From NCBI GenBank assembly GCA_045617225.1, contig JAZLIC010000083.1:1-24222 (forward strand): DNA of 24,222 nucleotides, read 5' to 3'. The notes under the pieces are model-generated. The model saw only the letters and a list, made by a program, of their open reading frames with translations, was not told the origin of the DNA and made no database searches. How positions within the stretch are numbered: position 1 is the first letter of the stretch; each line of letters starts with the position of its first letter. This stretch comes from JAZLIC01 sp045617225. GTDB taxonomy: Bacteria > Bacillota > Clostridia > Monoglobales > Monoglobaceae. Both the position numbers and the translations under genes were made by a program. Of the stretch, positions 15,825 through 23,647 are shown in pieces.

Positions 15825-15860
15825 AAAAGGCAGAAACGAAAGCAATCGTTTCTGCCTTTT
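15825..15860. terminator. Bidirectional intrinsic terminator
   Basis: A perfect 15-bp stem (AAAAGGCAGAAACGA, 15825-15839, with 15846-15860) and a 6-base loop. The A-run on one side and T-run on the other allow use in both directions. It follows the minus-strand peptidase gene by about 50 bases. Confidence 0.85.
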
Positions 15861-15907
15861 AATTTACTTTCATTAAGAGTATGTCTATTAAATAGCTGAC
15901 CTTTGTT

Positions 15908-17335
15908 TTATTTACCTAAGTATGTAAAGTGCATATAATCTTTCGTTCCGCTGACCCAAGCGTTTCCGCCCCAAAGCCAACCGTACTTTGCAAACGTCTG
16001 GATTACTACGCCGGTTTGCGAGAATGAATATACGGAGTTTTCAGGGTCATAGAAGCTGCCGATTTTTGTACCGTTCTTGTAGACGGTAAAGTTCTCTCTG
16101 TAATTTAAGTCAATGGCAGTACCGTAGTTGTGGTCGGAGAGGACACCGCTTGACATAGAGCTTCTCCAAGCATATCCTGCCGCATCTTTAAGCGGCGGCT
16201 TCTGCGGAGAATCAAATATCTCCTTAAAGATAGCCTGAACATCTTCTTCAAGTTTTTTGTTTATCTTAAAGGTCAGGGTTGATTCGTAAAGGTTTCCGTC
16301 ATTGTCAAGTTTCCAGACAGGTACGGTAACCTCTACTATATTCTCCTCGGCCTCCTCCATAGAGGTGTATTTCCCTGCTTTGCCGAATATACGCTCCTCT
16401 TTCTCGGCGGCCTCGCCTGTTGCCAAGGTTTCGGAGTAAGATTTAAGCTTATAAAGTCCATCTTCATTAGGTGCTTGAAGCGGCGTTCCGCTTGGTGCAA
16501 AGCCTGCACTTCCGTCAGGGACGGAGTTTAACTCGTCATTCTTAATCTGTTCGCTTTTGTCGCCGCCCGACTCATTATTATAGTCCTTATTGTCCGCATC
16601 TCTGAGGGCAACCGTTGTTCCGTAAGGGGAGCTGACCTTCTTTACAAGTGAATAGATGGTATTGCCGGCGCCGTCTTTCCACGGCACAACAGATGTATTG
16701 ATTGTTCCGTCAATGTCTTTGCAATATTTTATATAGCAACGATGTGCCAAAATAGCGGCTTGCTCACGGGTAACATTATCATTTGGGTGGAATGCGCCGT
16801 CCTCGTAGCCTGCCATAAGCTCGTTCTCTACCATAAACGCAACATGATTTTTTGCCCAGGGTGCAATTTCTTTTTCATCGGTAATACCGCCGAAAACATT
16901 ATCCGACGGATTGTATACGCCGAGGACGTTTGCCGCACCTAAAACATCTGCTACGATTTTGCACATTTCCTGTCTTGTAAGGGTGTTGTTCGGGAAGAAG
17001 TGGCCCTCGCCGTCGCCGCTTATAATACCTGCGTAATATGCCATATTTGAAAACATATCGTCGGTATCCTTAAACGGATTTTTGGGATTGGTGCACACAT
17101 CCTCAGCGGTAATGGTAGCATAAAGATTTACCGCAACGTTTATAAAATCAATTCTTGACATATCGCTGTCAAATGGCTTTTTGTCAAATTCCTCCGAGAT
17201 AATACTGAGCTTAATTGCCTCGTCAACATTTTCTTTTGCCCAAAAGCTGGGCTCATAGGCAAAAGCCGTAAACTGCATTAAAAACAATGATGTAATCAGT
17301 ATAACGGATAAAAGAGTTTTCCTCATAAATTTCAT
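15908..17335 (-). CDS. Secreted SLH-domain peptidase, VanY/M15-type D,D-carboxypeptidase
   Basis: A 475-residue exported protein. The signal peptide is MKFMRKTLLSVILITSLFLM running on to a likely cut after AFA (about residue 26). Three SLH-like segments follow, about residues 27-75 (degenerate), 85-135 and 150-200; the clear ones carry NTLTRQEMCKIVADVL and DNVTREQAAILAHRCY. SLH domains bind pyruvylated wall polymers. A low-complexity linker (about 240-330) leads to an M15_4-type peptidase domain with SDHNYGTAIDLNY (His402, Asp409) and DYMHFTYLG (His469), the expected zinc ligands. It probably trims D-Ala-D-Ala or related wall peptides. The start at 17335 is preferred because GAGGTG is 6 bases upstream; a longer reading starting at GTG would overlap that site. 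Confidence 0.9.
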   Translation of the reverse strand: MKFMRKTLLSVILITSLFLMQFTAFAYEPSFWAKENVDEAIKLSIISEEFDKKPFDSDMSRIDFINVAVNLYATITAEDVCTNPKNPFKDTDDMFSNMAYYAGIISGDGEGHFFPNNTLTRQEMCKIVADVLGAANVLGVYNPSDNVFGGITDEKEIAPWAKNHVAFMVENELMAGYEDGAFHPNDNVTREQAAILAHRCYIKYCKDIDGTINTSVVPWKDGAGNTIYSLVKKVSSPYGTTVALRDADNKDYNNESGGDKSEQIKNDELNSVPDGSAGFAPSGTPLQAPNEDGLYKLKSYSETLATGEAAEKEERIFGKAGKYTSMEEAEENIVEVTVPVWKLDNDGNLYESTLTFKINKKLEEDVQAIFKEIFDSPQKPPLKDAAGYAWRSSMSSGVLSDHNYGTAIDLNYRENFTVYKNGTKIGSFYDPENSVYSFSQTGVVIQTFAKYGWLWGGNAWVSGTKDYMHFTYLGK

Positions 17336-17368
17336 ATTGATCACCTCAAAAATAGTTTTGACTCGTCT

Positions 17369-17397
17369 ATATTAACACATAATGACCTGAATTTCAA
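17369..17397 (-). promoter_or_regulatory. SigA-type promoter of the SLH-peptidase gene
   Basis: On the minus strand TTGAAA (forward 17392-17397), a 17-base spacer and TAATAT (forward 17369-17374), 33 bases before the start codon. It separates this gene from the YigZ gene, which ends at 17433. Confidence 0.75.
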
Positions 17398-17432
17398 GAA
17401 AAGACGATTTTCTTTAACAGAAAATTCATATA

Positions 17433-18068
17433 TTATTCATCGCATATTGGTCTTGGGTGGTATTCCGTGCCCTCATCAAAAATGCTTATTTTAGAGTTGG
17501 TTGCCTCGATTAAAGCCTCTTTAAACCTCTGTGCGTCCTCTTCCGGCAGATATAGCGGAAGTGATATTGCGTCCGCAAAAACAGGCTCCTCCTCCTGCAA
17601 GTCCCACTTTTTGAGTTCATTTTGAATTTTGCCGAGCAAGGTATAGTCGCAGTGTATGTTAAGCCTTCTGCACAGACGCATCTCTGTTTTGCCGGCAGAT
17701 AAAATGCCTTCCTTTGCGGCTTTTGAATAAGCGTGCACAAGACCGCCGGTACCTAAAAGTGTTCCGCCGAAGTAGCGTGTCACTACTACGATAATATCCG
17801 TAAGCCCTTCCTTGCGAAGCATATCAAAAACAGGCATACCGGCAGTGCCCGAAGGTTCGCCGTCATCGCTGTAACGCATAAGGTTATTTTCTCTGACAAT
17901 ATATGCGTACACGTTATGCGTTGCTGTGCGGTGGAGTTGTTTTCGCTCTGCAAGAAAAGCGAGTGCTTCTGCCTCTGTTTTGACAGGCTTTACCGCCGCA
18001 ATAAATCGGGAGCGTTTCTCGATTATTTCCGCCTCCGCACAGGCGGAAACCGTAACATATCCGGACAT
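17433..18068 (-). CDS. YigZ/IMPACT (UPF0029) family protein
   Basis: A 211-residue cytosolic protein. The N-terminal Impact domain carries the family signature: HNVYAYIV, then YSDDGEPSGTAGMP (about residues 67-80) and VTRYFGGTLLGTGGLVHAYS (about 95-115). The C-terminal 80 residues form the smaller DUF1949-type domain. Eukaryotic IMPACT acts on GCN2 signalling; the bacterial role is unsettled, with ribosome- or translation-related proposals. The ATG at 18068 is used because AAGGAGG lies 6 bases upstream; the frame is open a little further to 18086. It is divergent from dnaN. Confidence 0.93.
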   Translation of the reverse strand: MSGYVTVSACAEAEIIEKRSRFIAAVKPVKTEAEALAFLAERKQLHRTATHNVYAYIVRENNLMRYSDDGEPSGTAGMPVFDMLRKEGLTDIIVVVTRYFGGTLLGTGGLVHAYSKAAKEGILSAGKTEMRLCRRLNIHCDYTLLGKIQNELKKWDLQEEEPVFADAISLPLYLPEEDAQRFKEALIEATNSKISIFDEGTEYHPRPICDE

Positions 18069-18179
18069 CGTCTGCCTCCTTTTCAAAAAGCTCTTTTGCC
18101 TATCATATCACCTACTTGAAATTAAGTCAAGACGGCGAAAAATAACAAGCAAAAAAGTTAAAAAATTTGAAAAAAAGAT

Positions 18180-18208
18180 TTGCATTTTAAAGGCGTTAAT
18201 GGTATAAT
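18180..18208 (+). promoter_or_regulatory. Promoter of the dnaN-recF-remB-gyrB unit
   Basis: TTGCAT at 18180-18185, a 17-base spacer and consensus TATAAT at 18203-18208, 41 bases before the dnaN ATG. A dedicated promoter fits dnaN standing without dnaA in front. Confidence 0.8.
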
Positions 18209-18249
18209 TTAAGGTAGATATTTAAAGAAATTTAAGGAGTTTGAAGCAT

Positions 18250-19362
18250 ATGAAACTGACATGCACAAAAGAAGCGATTGAAGGTGCGGTAAGCATCGTT
18301 TCAAGGGCAGTTCCGTCTCGCGGAAGTATGCCTGTTTTGGAGGGCATCTATATTAAGGCAGATGCCGACGGAAGGGTTACCTTTGTGGGTAACGATTTGG
18401 AAATCGGTATAGAAACTGCTATTGATGCGAATGTTTCTGAACCGGGCGAGGTTGTGCTCGGCGGAAAGATGCTTGTTAATATTATGCGCTCCGTAACAGG
18501 GGATATGGTATCCTTAGAGGTAAATGACAAAGACCTTGCGTTGATTCGCAGCGGTGCCGCAAAATTTGAGATTGCAGGTATGCCGGCAACAGATTTTCCG
18601 GAGCTTCCTGCGGTTGATGCAGAATACTCCGTTTCACTTCCCGGTGAAGTCTTAAAGGATATGATTGACAGAACGTCATTCTCTGTTGCGACCACTGACA
18701 ACAATCCTATTTTGACAGGTTGTTTGCTTGAAATCCGCAAAAGCGGACTTGCTATGATTGCCCTTGACGGCTATCGTATGGCAATTCGCAGGGCGGCAAT
18801 GGAAAATGATTTTGAGGAGAGGGATTTGATTATCCCTGTAAAATCTTTAAGCGAGCTTTCAAAGATTATGGGCGACAGTAATGATGAAGTGCAAATTCAG
18901 GCGACTCCCGGACACGCTATTTTCAGCGCCTCCGGTTGCCGTATGGTATCACGCTTGATTGAAGGCAAGTTTATAGATTATGAAAGAGTTATACCTACAA
19001 GCTTTGCAATGAGCTTTGATTGCTCAACGCACGCACTTGTAGAGTCTGTTCAGCGTGCATCACTTATGATACTCAGCGACTTGGTAAAGAGCCCTGTTAA
19101 GTTCCATATTGAAGAAGGAAATATAAACATCTCCTGTGCAACATCGGCAGGTACGGTTGATGACAATATCCCTGTTGACACCGCAGGCGTTGATTTGGAA
19201 ATCGGTTTCTATAACCGTTTCCTTTTAGATGCCTTCCGCGCCCTTGATACAGACACTGTGAACTTAAAGTTCAACAAGTCGATAAATCCTTTGGTTATTA
19301 CACCTACCGAGGGTGATGACTTCTTGTATCTGATACTTCCGCTTAAACTCAGGGTTGACTGA
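18250..19362 (+). CDS. dnaN: DNA polymerase III beta subunit (sliding clamp)
   Basis: The ring-shaped dimer that tethers the replicative polymerase to DNA. At 370 residues it has the family's usual size, with three similar domains of about 120 residues. Recognisable segments are SRAVPSRGSMPVLEGIYIKA near the N-terminus, TDNNPILTGCLLEI in domain 2 and FYNRFLLDAFRAL plus the closing PLVITPTEGDDFLYLILPLK in domain 3. The start is the ATG at 18250, 10 bases after AAGGAG; an in-frame TTG at 18241 is too close to it. The stop overlaps the recF start by one base. dnaA is not upstream; a YigZ gene on the other strand takes that place. Confidence 0.97.
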   Translation: MKLTCTKEAIEGAVSIVSRAVPSRGSMPVLEGIYIKADADGRVTFVGNDLEIGIETAIDANVSEPGEVVLGGKMLVNIMRSVTGDMVSLEVNDKDLALIRSGAAKFEIAGMPATDFPELPAVDAEYSVSLPGEVLKDMIDRTSFSVATTDNNPILTGCLLEIRKSGLAMIALDGYRMAIRRAAMENDFEERDLIIPVKSLSELSKIMGDSNDEVQIQATPGHAIFSASGCRMVSRLIEGKFIDYERVIPTSFAMSFDCSTHALVESVQRASLMILSDLVKSPVKFHIEEGNINISCATSAGTVDDNIPVDTAGVDLEIGFYNRFLLDAFRALDTDTVNLKFNKSINPLVITPTEGDDFLYLILPLKLRVD

Positions 19363-20468
19363 TGATAGCGAGAAGGATTACACTTACCGATTTTCGCAAT
19401 TACGAAAATGTTTCGGTTTCGTTTGATGACAGGGTAAATGTTATTTATGGAGATAATGCCCAGGGCAAGACAAATCTTTTAGAGGCAGTATATCTTTTCT
19501 CGGTGGGACGTTCTAACCGCACCTTTAAGGAAGCGGAGATGATTTGTCACGGAAAAGCCTCTGCCAAAGCGGAGATAGAGTTCTTTTCCCACGAGAGGGA
19601 GCAGACGGCAAAGATTGAACTTTCCAGGAATAAGAGAAAGCTTATTACTGCAAATGATGTACCTGTCCGCAAGAACAGTGAGCTTTTGGGCAGGTTTAAT
19701 GTGGTTTACTTCGGGCCGGAGCTTTTGGGACTTGTAAAGGAAGGCCCGTCCAAGCGGCGTAAAAATCTTGATGTTTTTATAAGCCAGTTAAAGCCGAATT
19801 ACTTTTCGGCGGCGGCGAATGTTCGGCGTATTATCGAGAGCAAGAACGCACTGCTTAAAATGCCGAATATCAATCAAACGATGGTAGAGATTATGAACGA
19901 GAAGCTTGTTCGGCACGCTTCGGAGATGATTGCATACAGAAGGCAATATATAAACCAAATCGGCACGGCGGCGGCAGAGATACAGAAGAATATTTCGGGC
20001 GGAAGGGAAGAACTGTCCGTTAATTACATTTCTGCAATCGGCGATTTGACAGATGTGGACAACAGCGAGATACCGGGATTGCTTACACAGAAGTTAGAGG
20101 CATCGTTTAAGCGTGAGATAGAAAACCGTGAAGCGATAATCGGGCCGCACCGAGAGGATATTATCTTCGAAATTGACGGAAAAGATGCACGAAGCTTTGC
20201 GTCACAGGGACAGCAAAAGACGATTGTTTTGGTTGAGAAGCTCGGCGAGGCGGCAATTATGCAGTCGGAAACGGGCGAAATTCCCGTTCTGCTTTTAGAC
20301 GATATTATGAGTGAGTTTGACAAAAAGCGGCAGGCATTTATCTTAAAAGAGATACCAAAGATACAAATACTTCTCACCTGTACCGACAGGGACGGTTTTG
20401 AAATACCGAGCGGAAGCCGATATATTTATGTAGAGAACGGAGGGGCAGAGATATGTTCCTGCACTTAG
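19362..20468 (+). CDS. recF: DNA replication and repair protein RecF
   Basis: An SMC/ABC-type ATPase that helps load RecA at single-strand gaps. The 368-residue protein has Walker A GDNAQGKT (30-37), the ABC signature SQGQQKT (281-287) and Walker B LLLDD (310-314) followed by the EFD segment. It overlaps dnaN by one base and remB by 16 bases. The small S4-domain gene (yaaA/rlbA) that lies between dnaN and recF in B. subtilis is absent. Confidence 0.96.
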   Translation: MIARRITLTDFRNYENVSVSFDDRVNVIYGDNAQGKTNLLEAVYLFSVGRSNRTFKEAEMICHGKASAKAEIEFFSHEREQTAKIELSRNKRKLITANDVPVRKNSELLGRFNVVYFGPELLGLVKEGPSKRRKNLDVFISQLKPNYFSAAANVRRIIESKNALLKMPNINQTMVEIMNEKLVRHASEMIAYRRQYINQIGTAAAEIQKNISGGREELSVNYISAIGDLTDVDNSEIPGLLTQKLEASFKREIENREAIIGPHREDIIFEIDGKDARSFASQGQQKTIVLVEKLGEAAIMQSETGEIPVLLLDDIMSEFDKKRQAFILKEIPKIQILLTCTDRDGFEIPSGSRYIYVENGGAEICSCT

Positions 20469-20704
20469 GAAAGGACACGGTGGTAAACACCAAAAATATT
20501 ATATCGTTTTTCGATTTGGAAAGTGCGTCAATGTCAAGGCATACACGTTCATTTTTAAAGGTTATGGAGGAGGAAGGCTTTATCCGCAATGTTGCGGACG
20601 CCGAGATACCAAAATCCTTTGTGGTATGTGAAGTAGACGGACAATCCGTTGTATATATAACAAACATCTCAACCCGTGCATTAGTGGGAAGGGTTAACAG
20701 ATAA
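20453..20704 (+). CDS. remB: RemB/YaaB family protein (DUF370)
   Basis: An 83-residue protein beginning MFLHLGKDTVVNTKNIISFF, the hallmark of the DUF370 extracellular-matrix regulator RemB, and holding the position of yaaB between recF and gyrB in B. subtilis. The related RemA is a DNA-binding activator of matrix genes in Bacillus; RemB's own action is less clear. GGAGGGG inside the end of recF is its ribosome site, and it overlaps recF by 16 bases. Confidence 0.9.
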   Translation: MFLHLGKDTVVNTKNIISFFDLESASMSRHTRSFLKVMEEEGFIRNVADAEIPKSFVVCEVDGQSVVYITNISTRALVGRVNR

Positions 20705-20724
20705 GACTGATAGGAGTGAAGAAA

Positions 20725-22668
20725 ATGGCAGAAGAACATATCGCAAGCGTTCCCGTAGAGGAAAAATATGACGGGAACCAAATTCAGGTTTTGGAAGGAT
20801 TGGAAGCGGTCAGAAAAAGACCGGGAATGTATATCGGCTCCACATCTTCGAGGGGTCTGCATCACCTGGTTTACGAAATCGTAGATAATGCGATTGACGA
20901 GGCTCTGGCAGGCTTTTGTAAGAATATATTGGTTGATATCGAGGCAGATAACTCTATCACCGTTACCGACGACGGCAGAGGTATCCCTACCGGTATCAAT
21001 GAGCAGACAGGCGTTTCTGCGGTAGAGCTTGTATTTACCAAGCTTCACGCCGGCGGTAAGTTCGGCGGCGGCGGATACAAGGTATCGGGCGGACTTCACG
21101 GCGTTGGTGCGTCCGTTGTAAACGCTTTGTCAGAATTTTTGGAGGTTGAGATTTGCAACGAAGGGCATATCTTTACCCAAAAGTACAGCCGCGGCAACAG
21201 TGTTGGCGAGCTTACAATTATCGGCGATACCGATAAAACAGGCACAAAAATCCATTTTAAGCCGGACGGTGAGATTTTTGAGGATTTGGTGTATAACTTT
21301 GACACCCTTCTTCAAAGACTGCGTGAACAGGCATTTTTGAACGCAGGTGTGCGTATCGTCCTTAGTGATAAGAGAGAGGACGCACCTGAGAAGAAAAAGC
21401 AGGTTGAGCTTAAATACGATGGCGGTATTAAACAATTTGTAAGCTACTTAAATCGTAACAAAGAGCCGCTCCACCCTGATGTGATTTATGTAAACGCAGT
21501 CAGGGAAACCTGTGAGGCAGAGGTTGCCCTCCAATATAACGACGGTTATACCGAGGATATTATCAGTTTTGCGAATAATATCAACACTACCGAGGGCGGA
21601 ACTCACGAAACAGGCTTTAAGGCAGCACTTACAAAGGTTATAAACGATTATGCGAGAAAGTACGGATTTTTGAAAGAAAATGACGACAACCTTCGCGGTG
21701 AGGACACAAGAGAAGGCCTCGCTTGTATTATCAGCATAAAGGTTACCGAGGCACAGTTTGAAGGTCAGACCAAGACCAAGCTGGGCAACAGTGAAATCCG
21801 CTCCGTTGTAGAGAAGATGGTAAACGAAAAGCTTACCGAATTCTTCGAGGAAAATCCGGCTATTGCAAAGATTGTTGTAGATAAGGCAATGACCGCATCT
21901 CGTGCCCGTGAGGCGGCAAAGAGAGCAAGAGAGAACACACGCCGCAAGGGTGCGCTTGAAAGCAGTTCCCTTCCGGGTAAGCTTGCGGATTGCTCCGACA
22001 GAGATAATGAATATACAGAAATCTACATCGTAGAGGGTGACTCTGCGGGCGGTAGTGCAAAGCAGGGCCGTGACAGACGCTTTCAGGCGATACTTCCGCT
22101 TTGGGGTAAGATGCTTAATGTTGAAAAGTCAAGAGCGGACAAGGTATACAGTAACGAAAAGCTTATGCCGGTTATTACCGCACTCGGTGCCGGTATCGGC
22201 AGTGACTTTGACCCGGAAAAGCTCCGCTACGGTAAGGTTATTATTATGGCAGATGCCGATGTTGACGGTGCGCATATTCGAACATTGCTTTTGACATTCT
22301 TCTTTAGATTTATGAGACCGCTTATAGAGCTTGGCCACGTGTATATCGCACAACCGCCGCTTTATAAGATTGCAAAAGGCAAGACGGAAAGATACGCATA
22401 TTCGGACAGCGAGCTTCAAGACATCTTAAAAGAGATGGAGGACGGTCGTGCTCCGGTAGTTCAGAGATACAAAGGTTTAGGTGAGATGAACCCTGAGCAG
22501 TTGTGGGAAACCACTATGAACCCGGAAACGAGAATTATGCTCCGTGTGGATTTAGAGGACGCACGCCAAGCAGACGAAACCTTTACCATCCTGATGGGCG
22601 ATAAGGTAGAGCCAAGGCGTAAGTTTATCGAGGACCATTCGGGTATGGCGATTAACCTTGATATTTAA
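20725..22668 (+). CDS. gyrB: DNA gyrase subunit B
   Basis: The ATPase subunit of gyrase, partner of the GyrA at 209-2674. At 647 residues it has the normal Bacillota length. The GHKL ATPase shows VYEIVDNAIDEAL with catalytic Glu51, TDDGRGIP and GLHGVGASVVNALS; the QTKTKLGN transducer loop follows at about 348-355. The TOPRIM domain has EGDSAGG (Glu437) and MADADVDG (Asp510, Asp512), and the tail ends PRRKFIEDHS. The ATG at 20725 is preferred to a GTG at 20716, which falls on the AGGAG site itself. No long insertion of the E. coli type is present. Confidence 0.98.
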   Translation: MAEEHIASVPVEEKYDGNQIQVLEGLEAVRKRPGMYIGSTSSRGLHHLVYEIVDNAIDEALAGFCKNILVDIEADNSITVTDDGRGIPTGINEQTGVSAVELVFTKLHAGGKFGGGGYKVSGGLHGVGASVVNALSEFLEVEICNEGHIFTQKYSRGNSVGELTIIGDTDKTGTKIHFKPDGEIFEDLVYNFDTLLQRLREQAFLNAGVRIVLSDKREDAPEKKKQVELKYDGGIKQFVSYLNRNKEPLHPDVIYVNAVRETCEAEVALQYNDGYTEDIISFANNINTTEGGTHETGFKAALTKVINDYARKYGFLKENDDNLRGEDTREGLACIISIKVTEAQFEGQTKTKLGNSEIRSVVEKMVNEKLTEFFEENPAIAKIVVDKAMTASRAREAAKRARENTRRKGALESSSLPGKLADCSDRDNEYTEIYIVEGDSAGGSAKQGRDRRFQAILPLWGKMLNVEKSRADKVYSNEKLMPVITALGAGIGSDFDPEKLRYGKVIIMADADVDGAHIRTLLLTFFFRFMRPLIELGHVYIAQPPLYKIAKGKTERYAYSDSELQDILKEMEDGRAPVVQRYKGLGEMNPEQLWETTMNPETRIMLRVDLEDARQADETFTILMGDKVEPRRKFIEDHSGMAINLDI

Positions 22669-22689
22669 GTATCGGAGGGGTGTGATAGT

Positions 22690-23307
22690 ATGATTAAAAT
22701 TGAAAAGGGAACGGTTATGAACTTAGAAGGCGCTATCCGAGGCGCTCGTAATCCGCTTAACAGTTGGGACAGAAGCGATAGCTCCTATGATAATGACGGT
22801 AACTATATTTTAGGCGAGAACGATTTGTCACTCGCAGTAAAGCTTTGCCGTGCCGGCAGTGACCACAGAAAGTTTATCAGGCAGATTTTGGTATCTGTGG
22901 ATATTACCGCTCCTCTCTATTGGTGGAAGGAGTTTGATACATATAAGGTGGCAACCGTTGCAAACTCCACAAGCACAATGCACAAAATCCACGCAAAACC
23001 TTTTGAGGACGAGGATTTCAGCACAGACCATATGTCAGACAACGCCCTTGACGCTTTTCGCAAGTATGTGGCGTTTATGGAGGAGGTTCGCCTTAAATAT
23101 ATCGAAACAAAGGATAAAAACGATTGGTACGACCTGATACAACTGCTCCCAAGCAGTTATAATCAAAAAAGGACCGTGACAATGAACTACGAAAACCTGC
23201 TTAATATGTATTATGCAAGAAAGAGCCATAAGCTTGATGAATGGCACACATATTGCGACTGGATAACGACGCTGCCGTATACAAAAGAACTTTTCTCAAT
23301 AGAATGA
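22690..23307 (+). CDS. Divergent ThyX-like protein (possible FAD-dependent thymidylate synthase relative)
   Basis: A 205-residue protein starting 21 bases after gyrB with GGAGGGG upstream. Its layout resembles ThyX, the flavin-dependent enzyme that makes dTMP from dUMP. A helix with DHRKFIRQILVSVDITAP leads to WWKEFDTYKVATVANSTSTM, lying where ThyX has its RHRxxSxNExS signature. The C-terminal part, LLPSSYNQ followed by NYENLLNMYYARKSHKLDEW, recalls the ThyX segment with N-x-x-x-L...R-x-x-x-H-A-Q-W-E. The Arg-His-Arg residues themselves are absent, so normal ThyX activity is doubtful. Similar proteins occur in gut Firmicutes and their phages, as far as I recall. The relationship is proposed from motif spacing only. 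Confidence 0.5.
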   Translation: MIKIEKGTVMNLEGAIRGARNPLNSWDRSDSSYDNDGNYILGENDLSLAVKLCRAGSDHRKFIRQILVSVDITAPLYWWKEFDTYKVATVANSTSTMHKIHAKPFEDEDFSTDHMSDNALDAFRKYVAFMEEVRLKYIETKDKNDWYDLIQLLPSSYNQKRTVTMNYENLLNMYYARKSHKLDEWHTYCDWITTLPYTKELFSIE

Positions 23308-23316
23308 GATGGCTGT

Positions 23317-23416
23317 AAAAAAGCGCACTGACCGCTGCGCTACGAACAAATCTGCACCTCTCGAAGTACCCTATGTACTCCTTCGGGTTTGATTTGTCCG
23401 TTCCGCACGCTTTTTT
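23317..23416 (+). repeat. Structured intergenic repeat, variant copy 4
   Basis: About 100 bp, related to copies 1-3 but clearly diverged. It shares the AAAAAAG start, GACCGCT, ACGAACAAA, CACCTCTCG, GTAC-CCTAT-GTAC, CCTTCGGGT and TTTGTCC. Outer arms AAAAAAGCG and CGCTTTTTT pair exactly. The flanking stem is ACAAATC/GATTTGT where copies 1-3 have ACAAAC/GTTTGT, a paired change. Confidence 0.85.
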
Positions 23417-23438
23417 AGACGCCATCCAGTGCGGTTGT

Positions 23439-23536
23439 AAAAGCGCACTGACCGCTATGCTACGAACAAATCTTCACCTCTCGAAGTACCCTATGTACTC
23501 CTTCGGGTTCGATTTGTCCGTTCCGCACACTTTTTT
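23439..23536 (+). repeat. Structured intergenic repeat, variant copy 5 (tandem)
   Basis: About 98 bp, nearly the same as copy 4 and directly following it in the same orientation with a period near 122 bp. It has a shortened A-tract on the left. The unit is preceded by GGTTGTAAAA, matching GGCTGTAAAA before copy 4. Confidence 0.85.
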
Positions 23537-23549
23537 AGGCGTCATAAAA

Positions 23550-23583
23550 GGCTGTAAAAAAGCGCGCTGAACGCTATGCTACG
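23550..23583 (+). repeat. Partial repeat copy 6 (left arm only)
   Basis: GGCTGTAAAAAAGCGCGCTG followed by AACGCTATGCTACG repeats the first 34 or so bases of units 4 and 5, then stops. It is directly followed by the terminator at 23593-23630. Confidence 0.7.
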
Positions 23584-23592
23584 CCATAAATT

Positions 23593-23630
23593 AAAGGCTG
23601 TAAAAACCAACCGTTTTTACAGCCTTTTTT
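23593..23630. terminator. Bidirectional terminator between the gyrB unit and metG
   Basis: A perfect 15-bp stem (23593-23607 with 23613-23627), a 5-base loop and a T-run to 23630. Its left arm, AAAGGCTGTAAAAAC, shares GGCTGTAAAAA with the start of each tandem repeat unit upstream, so the right arm could also pair with those. It ends the plus-strand unit and the minus-strand metG gene. Confidence 0.9.
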
Positions 23631-23647
23631 ATTTATGTCTTTGATTT

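Noticed and set aside
20374..21099. A 241-codon minus-strand frame opposite recF, remB and gyrB
   Set aside because: It covers three well-supported genes on the other strand, has no family resemblance and no credible ribosome site.
23311..23587. Possible CRISPR array
   Set aside because: The repeated units are about 100 bp and nearly contiguous, without short identical repeats and unique spacers, and no cas gene is near.
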